From positions 41,105,550 to 41,169,549 of the forward strand of contig OV277864.1 in assembly GCA_922989275.2 (NCBI GenBank): 64,000 nucleotides of DNA. Reading direction: 5' to 3'. The number at the start of each line of letters is the position of its first letter. Within the stretch, counting starts at the first letter, position 1. The stretch is from Gari tellinella (Eukaryota; Mollusca; Bivalvia; Cardiida; Psammobiidae). A program made the position numbers and the translations under genes. The notes under the pieces are model-generated. The model did no database searches and was not told the DNA's origin. It was given only the letters and a program-made list of their open reading frames with translations. Of this stretch, positions 41,357-51,536 are shown piece after piece.

Positions 41357-42567
41357 ACTTTTGGATACTGTTACAGTTGGTCCTTTGGACCATTCCGAAA
41401 ACGCCAATATCACTCAATCGAATTTGACATCGATTTGATAATGGCCTAATTTGGACTTGGACTACTAGTATTTCTTCTAGCTTCAATACTACTGACTTTA
41501 AACAGTTGTTGTCTTTGACAAATGCGCATTCACCCATACTACCCAATCTCAGTTTGACATTGACCTTAACTTTATTTGAATTTAGACTATTTATATGGAC
41601 CATTTCTGTGTTAATTAGTGTTTACCGTTCGTCTAGCGTCATCACTACTGACTACAGTACGTAATGGCCCTAATGGGTATATTAAGAGGTTATTTAACAG
41701 TGTTGAGTACAATACTGAAATCTATTGGACGAGTACACAGCAGCCATAATTCATATTGGACGAGGCGATTTCACACCATAAAATTATAAAATGACAAAAG
41801 AAACCACATGCATTTTATCCTATTCCTTCTAGCCTAGCCTTTGACTTCGCTGTTCTGTCCCTACACCGGCTCTTGTCGTAGTTCCCTAAACAGGACAATA
41901 CTATATATGTCTACCTCTTTTCATGGCTGCAATACCATCTGCTAAAATGTGTCGACTGTCGCTATTCGGAAAGTTACCTTTGATTTGAAGCATTTAAGTT
42001 TAATCCTTAGGCCTACTTTATATAACCTATATGAATTACCCCCACTTTCCGCTCCAAAGGCATTCGCCATTTTTCTATTTTGCAATGAAAAATAAACAAT
42101 AGTGTAGATGACTTAACAGTACATTATAACTACAATCTTACCGAGGCGACTACTTTTAAATTCAAACATTTACACGCATGACTTTGAGTGGACGTAACTC
42201 TCTCAGAAACAGCTCCAAAATGCTATACTCACACCAATAGATCTATTTCAAATCTATAATCGTCTACACGTATCATGTTGCATAATTTTCTGTTCTAGAT
42301 CAAATTTTTAATCATTTACCCCATCAATATACTCTTTTTAAACATGTTAAAGGTGTAAGAAGTCTAACAAAGGGTCCTTTTTTCAAAGTATGATATAACG
42401 AACTTTATGAATTACCTCCCTTTAATAGTGAAGAAACATAGATATCTTAAAATATCTATGTGAAGAAACACCTAATTTCATTCCTCAAAAGCATTTATAT
42501 ATTTTTTCTTTTGTTTATCGTTACGTCATTAAATTAAATAAATATTGCAAATGTAAGCCAAGTCTTA
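41357..42567. other. Unassigned, with dispersed-repeat traces
   Basis: CACCCATACTACCCAATCTC at about 41530 recurs as CACCCATATTACCCAACCTC at 42972. A short hairpin ACATAGATATCTTAAAATATC / TATGT lies at 42438-42462 and a B scrap (TTACCCCATCAATATACTC) at 42315. No supported gene. Confidence 0.4.
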
Positions 42568-42765
42568 TTTTTCCCTCCCTATAAAGACTCGCTCCCAGCA
42601 ACACACACAGTTTTTCATATTGGACTGGACAACTCTTCCGACACTCTGTTAAGAGTAACTTGCCTTGGCATTTCACCCTTTGTCTGCTACAGTGTTCCAT
42701 CTCTGCAATGACACCCACTTGGAGACACATATTCAAGTTACTCTTAACAGAGTGTCGGAAGAGTT
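42568..42765. repeat. Fold-back with a perfect 32-bp inverted repeat and opposed G fragments
   Basis: AACTCTTCCGACACTCTGTT (start of 42631-42662) is exactly complementary to the 32 bases at 42734-42765. The 71-bp spacer contains a G left end (TACAGTGTTCCATCTCTGC). Just left of the first arm is reversed G sequence (CCCTCCCTATAAAGACTCGC). A two-sided inverted duplication of a G element is the simplest reading. Confidence 0.7.
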
Positions 42766-43410
42766 GAAAAACATATAGATTTTGGGGATCCGAGTCCAAT
42801 ATGAGAAAAATATGGCCTTCTGGGATAGCTTTTTTAAATTCCGGTACAATATAGGGTTCTCTTGTACCGTCACGTGGTAGAAAGATGGGCTTTCGATTGG
42901 TTTAATCGATGTAGGTGTGAAATAAATAGTTATACATACATGCAGTTGTTTCCTTGGACAATTACCAATTCACCCATATTACCCAACCTCAAATAGGCAC
43001 TGATCTTGATCTTATCTGGACTTAGAACAGATTCAGAATATACTGTCAAGGATGCCAAGCGTTTATTGAATTTGCTCTTGATTTACAACATAATATGTAT
43101 TTAGGCTTTGCCTATGGACGGAAAAAAGCAAAATTGTATTAATGAAAACGGAATAGATCTATCGCCAGTGTGTGATCAGCGCTCTTGTATCAGTTCGTTG
43201 TGTATTCCAGATCACACTCGAGGCTACGCCTCTCGTGACTGAGATCTGAATTAGGCCTACACAACCGACTCGAACTTTTATTATAAACCTAAATTGTAAG
43301 GGACAAGATCTATCATATATTGTTACCCAATAATCAAATAGATAATAAATTATATAAGCACCCGTGTATACAATGTTAAAAGTTAAAACTCCTCCGTACA
43401 GCTATATTAT
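42766..43410. other. Unassigned
   Basis: Dispersed-repeat trace at 42950-43090 (inverse of about 10380-10500). An imperfect inverted repeat GAGGCTACGCCTC lies inside CAGATCACAC / GTGACTGAGATCTG at 43210-43248. No gene. Confidence 0.4.
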
Positions 43411-43671
43411 CAGGGCTGCCATTTCTCCGGATTTTTCCTAAATCTCCGGATTTCTCCCCAGGATATGGTAGCTTAAAGCAGGCTGAAAGTAAAGCAGAAT
43501 GCGCCATAAGGCTCATTCTGCTTTACTTCCAGTCTGCTTTAAATAGATCTAGTCACATGCCAACAAAACTTGAAATCGGCTACGGGGTAAAGGTACGATT
43601 CGTAAAATCGCGCTTGAAAAATGCATATTTGGAAATCTTAGGATTTTTCATTTCAACTTATGGCAGCCCTG
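43411..43671 (+). mobile_element. J element, complete (reference copy)
   Basis: CAGGGCTGCCATTTCTCCGG to CAACTTATGGCAGCCCTG, flanked by TATTAT on both sides (6-bp duplication). The interior is B-like: core 2 (apex GCGCCATAAGGCTC), then TCACATGCCAACAAAACTTG and GGCTACGGGGTAAAGG, i.e. the B right flank with its terminal GGGTAAAGG embedded in J. Confidence 0.82.
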
Positions 43672-44400
43672 TATTATAATAATGCAATCTGAAACTATTT
43701 TTGGAAGTCATCTGACCACCAATAATGACGTCATTATTTTGTATTGATGACGTATGGTAATCCGTTATTTTTATCGGTTCGATTGAGAAGTAGCTTTTTG
43801 CAAATAATGTTCATTTTTAGCGTTAAAGGGTATGGATTGAACTGTTTGAAAGTTTGTCATTTGGAGGAAATCATTACAAGTGAGTGTTGTGGTTTATTCA
43901 TTCTTAAAATGGTTTAAAAATATCACCGAAATCGGGAATTCCGAAACGTCACACACAACACTCTTCGTAAAAGCCGTGACATCATCATCCAATATGTCAG
44001 CCCCCATGTTTTGTAGTTGCCTAGTTTTGAGGAAATTATTCACGCGCAAATCAAACACTTTTCAAAGTCTATCAGTGATTAAATAGAATTGGAATACCTT
44101 TGATTTTATCGTGCATTACTTAAGAACGGAAAAAAGGCAAGCCTTTTTTCCGTATTACAGAATACATGTAATTGTGATGACACAGAGGCCCTATGATCGA
44201 GATCTAAACTGTTTGCACAGGTCACACGTATATATTCCTCACATAGCATCATATTTATCTACAATGATATTTCTTTGTTGGAAAGGGCGATTTTACTCGT
44301 AGCTAAGCTTATATGAGTTAGATTCTTGAAGCGTTTGCTTTAACAATTTTATCTTTTTTAGTTTTGGCATTTCTTAGAGAATAAAATACTGATACGGATG
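43672..44400. other. Unassigned; small 26-bp hairpin
   Basis: Perfect CGGAAAAAAGGC-AA-GCCTTTTTTCCG at 44127-44152. No supported gene. Confidence 0.5.
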
Positions 44401-44409
44401 TAAAATTGT

Positions 44410-44468
44410 AACGATTCAGATCAGGCACTGAAATTCCTGACATCTGATCAGGATTCAAACTGTTTGCA
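44410..44468. repeat. Core 1 palindrome, decayed
   Basis: GATTCAGATCAGGCACTG / CTGACATCTGATCAGGATTC then AAACTGTTTGCAAATG. Confidence 0.55.
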
Positions 44469-44533
44469 AATGCTAATGAATTAAAAGATGACAGCAAAAT
44501 AAATGCATTTCGATTTTTCCATGCCAATTCATC

Positions 44534-44680
44534 CAGTGAGAAAAGGAATTCTTTCCAAACAGGGACGTTTATGCTAGGACCCTTACGTCCATTCAAAACA
44601 CATTGGAGCCAGATCAGACACCAAGTAACACAACGTCTGATCGGAATCAAACCTATTGTCACTTGGGTTTGTTCTAATAT
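44534..44680 (+). mobile_element. C element, decayed
   Basis: CAGTGAGAAAAGGAATTCTTTCC, GGAGCCAGATCAGACACCAAG / ACGTCTGATCGGAATC; right end missing. Confidence 0.55.
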
Positions 44681-44748
44681 TTTTCTGATGAGATGAGAAT
44701 CAAAATTTGAACCGATGACAAAACAAAAAAAGACATGACTAAATGCGT

Positions 44749-44964
44749 TTAACGTCTTCACTGCCATATACCCCGAGTACAACGGCTATTTGCAAACAGT
44801 TTGGATCCTGATCAGACGCCGCGTTACGCGGCATCAGATCAGGATCCACACCATTTTCCACTCTTTTTAACATTTCATAAGTCCAAATACCTTGAATTTA
44901 AATTTGAGAAATAAAAGCAGACAATTGTTTAAAAGTGATGACGTCATGGAATTGAAGAGGTTAA
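44749..44964 (-). mobile_element. A element, complete, reverse
   Basis: TTAACGTCTTCACTGCCATA to GACGTCATGGAATTGAAGAGGTTAA; core 1 44791-44855, apex GCCGCGTTACGCGGC. Confidence 0.8.
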
Positions 44965-45178
44965 ATAACTGTATGATCGGTACAAAAGGCTATTGTCTCC
45001 AATTTTAAGAAGTCGTCGAATACAGGTCAATGTTAACTCGTACAGTCATATTTCTCTTAACCCATTACACCATAGTATGAATCTAGTATTTAAGATAGGC
45101 GCTTACATTAAAGGCAGGTTGAAAGTAAAGTAGAATGCGACTTCAGGCGCATTCTACTTTAATTTCAGCCTGCTTTAA

Positions 45179-45708
45179 AGAGGCTCGCAACCGGATTTAG
45201 CATTAAAAATAGTAATTTGTAAATATATGACTATTTTGTCAAATGCTTATATAAATGGGTAAGATTTAGTTTTGGATAATAAATTCTGTTAAAAAATGCA
45301 TTTCAAAAAAAAGAAGGAAGAAGCTCTGGTGGGATTCAAACCTGTGACCCTCCATGCGGAGACAAACATGAAAACAAAGGCAAACGCCTTAACCACGCGG
45401 CTACTGGGGCTCTCTATCTATATGGTAGCGAATTAACGTACTTCACTGGTAGCGATTGATTTATACATATTCGGCTCGGGTTTATGTCTGAGCCCGTGTA
45501 GAGAAGCAACAACAACTATACCGTCAGCTGACGCTATAGAAAAACGATGGAAAATATCTAAAAAAACTAAGATTCGGTGACAATTCTTGAGACTTTTTTG
45601 GACTGATCATATTTTTTTAATGTCAGAAGCCAAATAATGCCACAAATTTGCTTTTATTTGAGTATTTTATTTTATTTTGACAAGTACACCATCCGGTTGC
45701 GAGTCCCT
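45179..45708 (-). mobile_element. TTAA-flanked element with tRNA-like head, uninterrupted copy
   Basis: AGAGGCTCGCAACCGGAT and, inward from the right, AGGGACTCGCAACCGGAT; TTAA 45175-45178 and 45709-45712. It is collinear with both halves of 15005-17434, so it represents the pre-insertion state of that copy. Confidence 0.82.
45321..45418 (-). repeat. tRNA-derived block (second copy)
   Basis: Minus strand: GTAGCCGCGTGGTTAAGGCG (clear A box with TGGTTAAGGCG) and GGTTTGAATCCCACC (B box, one change). The better-preserved A box identifies the ancestor as Ser/Leu-type tRNA sequence. Confidence 0.65.
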
Positions 45709-45871
45709 TTAAGCCATCATCTGCTAGGATATAGAAAATATTTCTTATAGTACATATTCATATATAGTGAAACTATTTTCTTCAGTGGATGAATAAATCA
45801 AAGGCGTAAAAGTTAACCCACTCATATGGACAATTCAAGTCCCCATTGAGTCTAGTCCAATTCGTCTGATC

Positions 45872-45950
45872 TGGCTCCAAAATGTAGGCAATAGAAATGA
45901 TAATTTTAGCGCAATCGCGTTTATTGGGGAAAATTACGTTTTCTCCACTG
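45872..45950 (-). mobile_element. C element, one end only
   Basis: CGTCTGATCTGGCTCC to TTACGTTTTCTCCACTG with TTTTAGCGCAATCGCGTTTA; the other half is absent. Confidence 0.7.
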
Positions 45951-45969
45951 TATGACTACTTATTTCACA

Positions 45970-46216
45970 CCGTGAAGAATACGCTATGCTTTCCAACTTA
46001 GTACTTGTGCTAAAAACTAACGTGTTGCTCACAAACAGTTTAGAACCTTATCAGACGCCGGGTTATCCGGCGTTTGATCAGGTTCCAAACTGTTTGTTAC
46101 TCAGATTACTATTCAATAGGGCCCAGTAAGAATTTTCAATATATCATTTTCTACATTGTATTGCAATGCATTTGCGTTTAGATTCGTTCAAAGTTCGAAT
46201 AACGTTTTCTCCTCTG
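45970..46216 (+). mobile_element. C element, diverged
   Basis: CCGTGAAGAATACGC to AATAACGTTTTCTCCTCTG. Core apex GCCGGGTTATCCGGC (both arms changed together relative to GGGTAACCC). Confidence 0.7.
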
Positions 46217-46249
46217 TAACAAAAGTAATGCATTAAACTCTTAAATATG

Positions 46250-46510
46250 TGCCTGTATAACACTTTTAAGCATGGTGTCTACTCAAGTGGAAATTGGCAT
46301 ACAATGTAGACATTGGTGAGACGCTGCATTATGCTACATGTACGTGGTGTCTCATCAGGGTCTGCACTGTTTGCTTTATCATATACCCAGGTATAATATT
46401 TTGCGGTATGGACAAAGTGTCTTTAGATCACCCTTGTGTATCTACAATGAAATCTTCCAGCAAGTACAGTATAGAGGGAGATTTTATTGCAATATCCAGG
46501 GCATAAGTGA
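46250..46510. mobile_element. H-related element plus TTTAGATCACCC repeat
   Basis: Core GTAGACATTGGTGAGACGC / GTGTCTCATCAGGGTCTGC is a core 3/core 1 intermediate. From 46424 it is the repeat shared with 34710-34760. Confidence 0.5.
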
Positions 46511-46592
46511 GTTAAACTAATTCCACATACTATAGTACATGTATCCTCTTTTCAAACAGTACCTTTACCCACTTGTGACTGTAGGAGATCCT

Positions 46593-46805
46593 TTAACTCT
46601 TTTACTGCGGTATTATCGTCTGCATACATTTTGTCGTCTGCCTTTCTTTAAAAAAAACTACATCTCAGTATTATGACTTGAGAAATATTGTAATGAGTGT
46701 CAAGCAGTTTGGATCCTGATCAGACGCCGCGTCACGCGGCGTCTGATCTGGATCCAAATTGTTTGCAAATTAATACGATTGCTCGATTGGCAGTGAAAGA
46801 GTTAA
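46593..46805 (+). mobile_element. A element, complete
   Basis: TTAACTCTTTTACTGCGGTA to TTGGCAGTGAAAGAGTTAA on TTAA; core 1 46702-46768, apex GCCGCGTCACGCGGC. Confidence 0.85.
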
Positions 46806-47526
46806 GGACTATACATGCCTTTTTGGAGATTACTTACCTTATAAAATTCAAGCCCTTTTTCTGGACCAGCCCTTTCCTACCGTGTAAACCTGGCTGATTT
46901 AAAAGGGACATGCTCCCTGTATCCTACGATAGCATACTGATATCCGTACAACGTCACAAATGAGTTCCAAACTTAACATTTCGATCACCAATTTATTCTT
47001 CTCCGTTCCATTTAAATATACCTAAAATAGCCGTTACGTTGAAGCTATTGTTGTTCTATTCCACTCAATGCCAAGCTGTGCTAATAAAACCGTGAAAATA
47101 GCCGCGGCATTCACCACTCGTGGCCGTGATTTATACCATACCACTGATTTCCACTCCTACACCAATTTACTTTATGCAATTAACAATCACGTTAACAGTA
47201 TAGATTTTTTCGAGGTCATTTGACTTACATAGATCTACCCTTATGTATTGTCCCGTCATGTATATATGTGAATCATGTACACACACTCGGGTCTTTTACA
47301 AATATTGCTTTTTCAATTAATCCGGTCTTCAGAACGTTAAGTAAACGTTAATTTTATGAGCTAAGGTCGCAAATGGTTTAAATAACGGATAGCCTTTCCA
47401 ATTATTTTCAACTCAAATCTGCGATGACCCCCGCTGATTTGAAGCACCAAGGGGTGTCAGCCAGGGACGGATCCGGAATTTGAGCTGAGGGCCGGGTAAA
47501 GGAGCGGAACAAACCTGCCCGTTGTT
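46806..47526. other. Unassigned; possible hAT-type end
   Basis: CAGGGACGGATCCGGAATTTG at 47463 resembles the end of hAT-type elements, but no partner end is seen. No supported gene. Confidence 0.35.
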
Positions 47527-47733
47527 TTAACCCCTTCACTGCAATAGTTACATTTGCAAACAGTTAAGATCCTGATAAGACACCGCGTTACGCGGCGTCT
47601 GATCAGGATCCACACTGTTTGACACTCATTTCAATATTTCTAAAGTCAAAATAGATCGATATAAAATTCAAATTTGAGAAATTTAAGCAGACGACAAAAT
47701 TAAAAAAATGATGACGGCATGGCAGTAAAGGGA
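47527..47733 (-). mobile_element. A element, reverse
   Basis: TTAACCCCTTCACTGCAATAG to GGCATGGCAGTAAAGGG; core 1 47557-47627, apex GCGTTACGC. Confidence 0.75.
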
Positions 47734-47749
47734 CGGTGTCCATTTTGCT

Positions 47750-47935
47750 GTTGTAATATCGTCTGTTTGGAAATTGTCTTCTGCTTAAAGTTCTGACTGT
47801 AAGATTTCAGGTATTTTGACTGAAGCAACATAGATACAAGTATAAGAGAGTGTTGATCCTGGTTAGACGTTATGCGAGTTTGAACTGGATACAAACAGTT
47901 TTCAAACTTGGTGTTAGCTAAGTTGTGCCCAACAC
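47750..47935 (+). mobile_element. A element, decayed
   Basis: TTGTAATATCGTCTGTTTGG, TTTTGACTGAAGCAACATAG, core GTTGATCCTGGTTAGACG / GTTTGAACTGGATACAAAC. Confidence 0.5.
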
Positions 47936-48012
47936 TCTACAGGATTGAATAACTTTGTTTAAAACATAACGTCTGCTTCTAGATCTAATCCAAACTGCTT
48001 TTCATAACATTT

Positions 48013-48150
48013 TAATTAAAAAAAAAGAACACCCCCCCCCAAAAAAAAACCCCAAACAAACCCCCAACAAAACAACCCAAACAACCAACAACATACACAC
48101 AACAAACAAACAACAAACAAACAACAACACCCTTAACAACAACAACCTGA
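48013..48150 (+). repeat. A/C low-complexity tract
   Basis: About 135 bp of almost pure A and C, with C and A runs followed by AACAAACAACAA-type units. Confidence 0.85.
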
Positions 48151-49033
48151 GACTCGTGTGTCGAATAGTGCCAATGTGTGCTGCGACTGATCTTGGTCCA
48201 AAATGTTTTTATTATATGGGCCGTGTCATGACAAAACCTGCCTCATCGCATTGCAGTATTGTACAGACCGAACACTGTTGTCATCTCAGGCTCTGTATCT
48301 GAGTTTGTTCTATACTGTCAAATACAGATAATTATACAGCTACATTTGTACATAAAATGCTTTAAATGAAGGTGGGTGTCAAAAATGTAGATCAAGACCA
48401 GCCACCGGACTGCAATAACATTATAAGGCAGGGATTTTTAATGGCACGTCTCATATATATAGTCAAATCGCAGTTAGTAGGCAAAGGATGGTATTTCCTT
48501 TCCACATTAATGCGTTTATCAGGAAAATATAAAGTAAGAAAACCATATCTTGAAAACCTCCTTACATGAAAACCGAATGCCATTGCCGTGACGTTTTTTA
48601 TATATTTAAAGTCACTTTGTAGATATTGGAATACTTTTTATTTAAGGGTTTGTGGAGCGAGGGCGTACGCCGCTCACGTGAGTCGTAGATCCGCCATCGT
48701 AATCTAATCATCGATTCATGCTTGGTATATATTTATTGTTTCACATATGCCAGTATTATCAAATGGCATTAAAAAAACTTATATTTAGCCTACAAGTCAA
48801 ATATTAGGACACCGTCTACCTATAATACCTCGTAGGTTCGAGTGTTTCGTCCTCTGAAGAACGAGGCCATATCGGGACAGCAACTCGGTTTATTTTGTCT
48901 GTAAAATGCTGGAGGAACCCGACATCAAACGGGCAAAAAAGGAGACATATAATTATCTAGTGTATTCTCTTGGCGTCATTTCTTTTATTGCTTGATTGTG
49001 TAACACACGTACCTGTTTGACAGTAGCTAGTTA
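48151..49033. other. No feature recognised
   Basis: No supported gene; a frame at 48366-48569 and its antisense partner are short and featureless. Confidence 0.4.
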
Positions 49034-49277
49034 CAGTGGAGAATGTGTTATTCTTTCCCAATAAACGCGTTTACTCTAAAACTATTATTTGCAGTGCAAA
49101 CAGTTTGGAGCCAGATCAGACGCCGGGTAACCCGGCGTCTGATCAGGCTCCAAACTTTTGCCACCAAGATTAACATGAAATATCAGAATTGTCCAAAGGT
49201 TGTTCTTTTCTACGTTTAAGCGCTTTGCGTTTGCGTACGTTTGCGTTTATTGGGAAAGAATAACAGATTCCCCACTG
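49034..49277 (+). mobile_element. C element, complete
   Basis: CAGTGGAGAATGTGTTATTC to AACAGATTCCCCACTG, TA both sides; core 1 49098-49160 with the fixed arm mismatch. Confidence 0.85.
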
Positions 49278-49285
49278 TAACTCAT

Positions 49286-49482
49286 TTAGCCCTGAAACTT
49301 CAAATGGACATTTCCAGTTTCAAATAAAGCTTAGTCCATTTTTGACAATTTAGGAGTGTTTTTCACAACAGATTGCAAGATGAGTCCTCTGATCAGGGTT
49401 TCCACTGTCTGCACATGACAAGTGTACGACTTCACAGGTATATTATTTGTAAATGACGAGTATACTCGTCCCCAGGGTTCAA
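49286..49482. mobile_element. H element, reference for both ends
   Basis: TTAGCCCTGAAACTTCAAATG at left; ACGAGTATACTCGTCCCCAGG then GTTCAA at right. Interior TTAGTCCATTTTTGAC, right core 3 arm TCCTCTGATCAGGGTTTCC; the left core arm is missing. Confidence 0.65.
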
Positions 49483-49490
49483 TTGATTAT

Positions 49491-49671
49491 CCCTTAACCC
49501 CAGTGCCTGTTTCTAGTTTTGAAGATAGCATGTTTTGTGAACTATTTTCTTTTAAATTGTATGCGTTTTTAACGTAGGAAATATTGATAGGATTGTCAAA
49601 CAGTTTTGATCATGATCACAAACTGTTTGCAAATATCTGTTTTTGCGGCATTTTCGGTCAAAGAGTTAAAA
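49491..49671. mobile_element. B left scrap and collapsed A element
   Basis: TTAACCCCAGTGCCTGTTTC (B left end), then from about 49552 TGCGTTTTTAACGTAGG, GTCAAACAGTTTTGATCATG / ATCACAAACTGTTTGCAAAT and GTCAAAGAGTTAA, an A copy whose core lost its GACGCC stem. Confidence 0.55.
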
Positions 49672-49689
49672 AATATATATATGGAAAGA

Positions 49690-49770
49690 GTGTAAAAACA
49701 GTATGGGTCCTGGTGAGGCGCCGGGTTCCTTGATGGCTTAAAAGAATCCAAACTGCTTGCAAAGGTAATC
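49690..49770. repeat. Core 1 remnant
   Basis: AAAACAGTATGGGTCCTGGTG, GGCGCCGGGTTCC, AATCCAAACTGCTTGCAAA. Confidence 0.45.
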
Positions 49771-49858
49771 ATAATTTTACAGATAGCATAAAGTGCTAGC
49801 CCTTGGACTGTCGTTATGACGTCATCTTTCCAGTTTCAGACCGTGAAGAGCCAGAACA

Positions 49859-50092
49859 TTAACCCAATACCCTATAGCCATTTTCTAGTTTTTAGCACAG
49901 GTAATCACCTAAAGCAGGTTGGAACCTTTACTTTCAGAATGCTACCATATGCTAGGCAATTAAAGGTATTTCTTGTGGTACACATTCGTGACTGTGTAAA
50001 GTGAAACACTTTTCTTTAGCGAAGAAATAAATTAAAGGCGTAAAAATGGGTAAAATGGCGTATTCCTTGGATAATGGGTTAACCAACACTCA
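49859..50092 (+). mobile_element. B element with deleted core
   Basis: TTAACCCAATACCCTATAGCC to GGATAATGGGTTAA; outer arms AAAGCAGGTTGGAAC / CTTTACTTTCAGAATGC remain but the hairpin stem is gone. Confidence 0.75.
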
Positions 50093-51035
50093 ATTTTTGC
50101 CCATAAACCTCACAAACTGTTCTAATCATAATATAGCACCATTAAGTGTGACTTCTGAAATTGGTCTACCCTGTCATTATATAACATCTCAAGAAAAAGC
50201 AGAATGTTTGAATTTTTTTTTCTCTAGCGAACCTGTATAGTATGTATACTATCTATTTAGTCCAGCATTTTCAAATTTTCAACCAATGATAAACGATCTG
50301 ACACTTCCGAATGGTCTGATTGGACAGGGGGCCAGGTTGGTCTATGTACTTTTACCATTTTAACTGAAGGTGAATTGAGAGTGCATAAATGAATTTAGAG
50401 ACACGGGCTGCAATGCTATGACGCAGTGTTTCTATTTTAAAGATACGTAATCTGTCTGTTCAAACCTTCAAATATAGTTTGTTTTCAAGAAACTGCATGA
50501 ATGAAGTTTGATGTATTGAACAGTAAATTAATGCGATAATCTCCGATACGCAGGATGAGGTTTAAATTATCGTTTTGCATCTCTATAGATGGTACTAAGT
50601 AGCTTTTTAGTAGGTGTGGTATATTTCCCATTTTCTTTTTTTTTGCTTTTCATTCCACCTGGTATTACATTTCTTTGAAAACCGCAATTGCATACATTTT
50701 GCACCCCCACCTACAGCACTTCACTGGTATCTTTTTTTAAAAAAGATATTTATTGCTCCATTTCTCCCAAATGAAGAACAAACTGATCTGAAAGACTCAA
50801 AACGGCTTTTGGAATATTAATGTACAATAAAAAATGTTTTTATTTTTATGGGAGCTAATCAAATAAGTCTTGTATGGTAGTTCTCATTTTATAAGTTGAA
50901 TTGTCCCCCGTAAGTTGCTATTTGTTTTCACTCGAATGGCATCGTATAAATGAACTTGAGCTATAGCCAGTTCAGGTGTGCTCAGTTGGTTTCAGTGGTT
51001 TTGAAGTAGTACATTTTTTAACTCGAACGTCATGT
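50093..51035. other. No feature recognised
   Basis: No supported gene or repeat. Confidence 0.4.
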
Positions 51036-51222
51036 TTAGTCGAACTTCAGTATCTCGAGCTCGCTCAAGTCGAAACTACCAGTATTATCTTCAGATTAAT
51101 TTGAATATATTAAACTTGCTCAAGTAAAACATATTCGTATTTCAAAGTTTAAGTTTAAACTTTAAATGTAGCTAAGCCACGTTTTAACTTTGAAATGCGA
51201 ATATGTTCGACTTGCGGATAAC
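51036..51222 (+). mobile_element. E element, decayed
   Basis: TAGTCGAACTTCAGTATCTCG at left; an extended stem TTTCAAAGTTTAAGTTTAAA / GCCACGTTTTAACTTTGAAAT; the right end is reduced to TTCGACTTGCGGATAA. Confidence 0.6.
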
Positions 51223-51536
51223 CCTTAAATCTTTTTCAGTGAAACTGGAATATTTCTCCATATAAATAACATAACACTACTGTTTGGGAAATATAACCTA
51301 CCTGATCATGAACACATGGTAAATTTACCACTGCTCAGGATTGTATAAAATGCTCCATACTATTTGCGCAAAGCTAGATGTTTCAGAGTTTCTTGTTTGT
51401 TTGTTTGTTTGCTTAATCTATTTGTTTTCTTGTTTATTTTATTTGACTATTATGTGACAGATAGGGAGGTAACTGCGCCACTGTGAGAAAAACAGAACAT
51501 CAATAGTTGTCTCCCTAACTGATATGACTAATTTTT

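Larger units (their letters stand above)
45057..45816 (+). mobile_element. B element split by the second tRNA-bearing element
   Basis: TTAACCCATTACACCATAG to AGGCGTAAAAGTTAA. The target was the TTAA of the core-exit CTGCTTTAAGC; joining the flanks restores CTGCTTTAAGCCATCATCTGC. Core apex GCGACTTCAGGCGC. Confidence 0.75.

Noticed and set aside
43210..43248. Possible regulatory inverted repeat GAGGCTACGCCTC
   Set aside because: Short, imperfect and single; nothing else supports a site.
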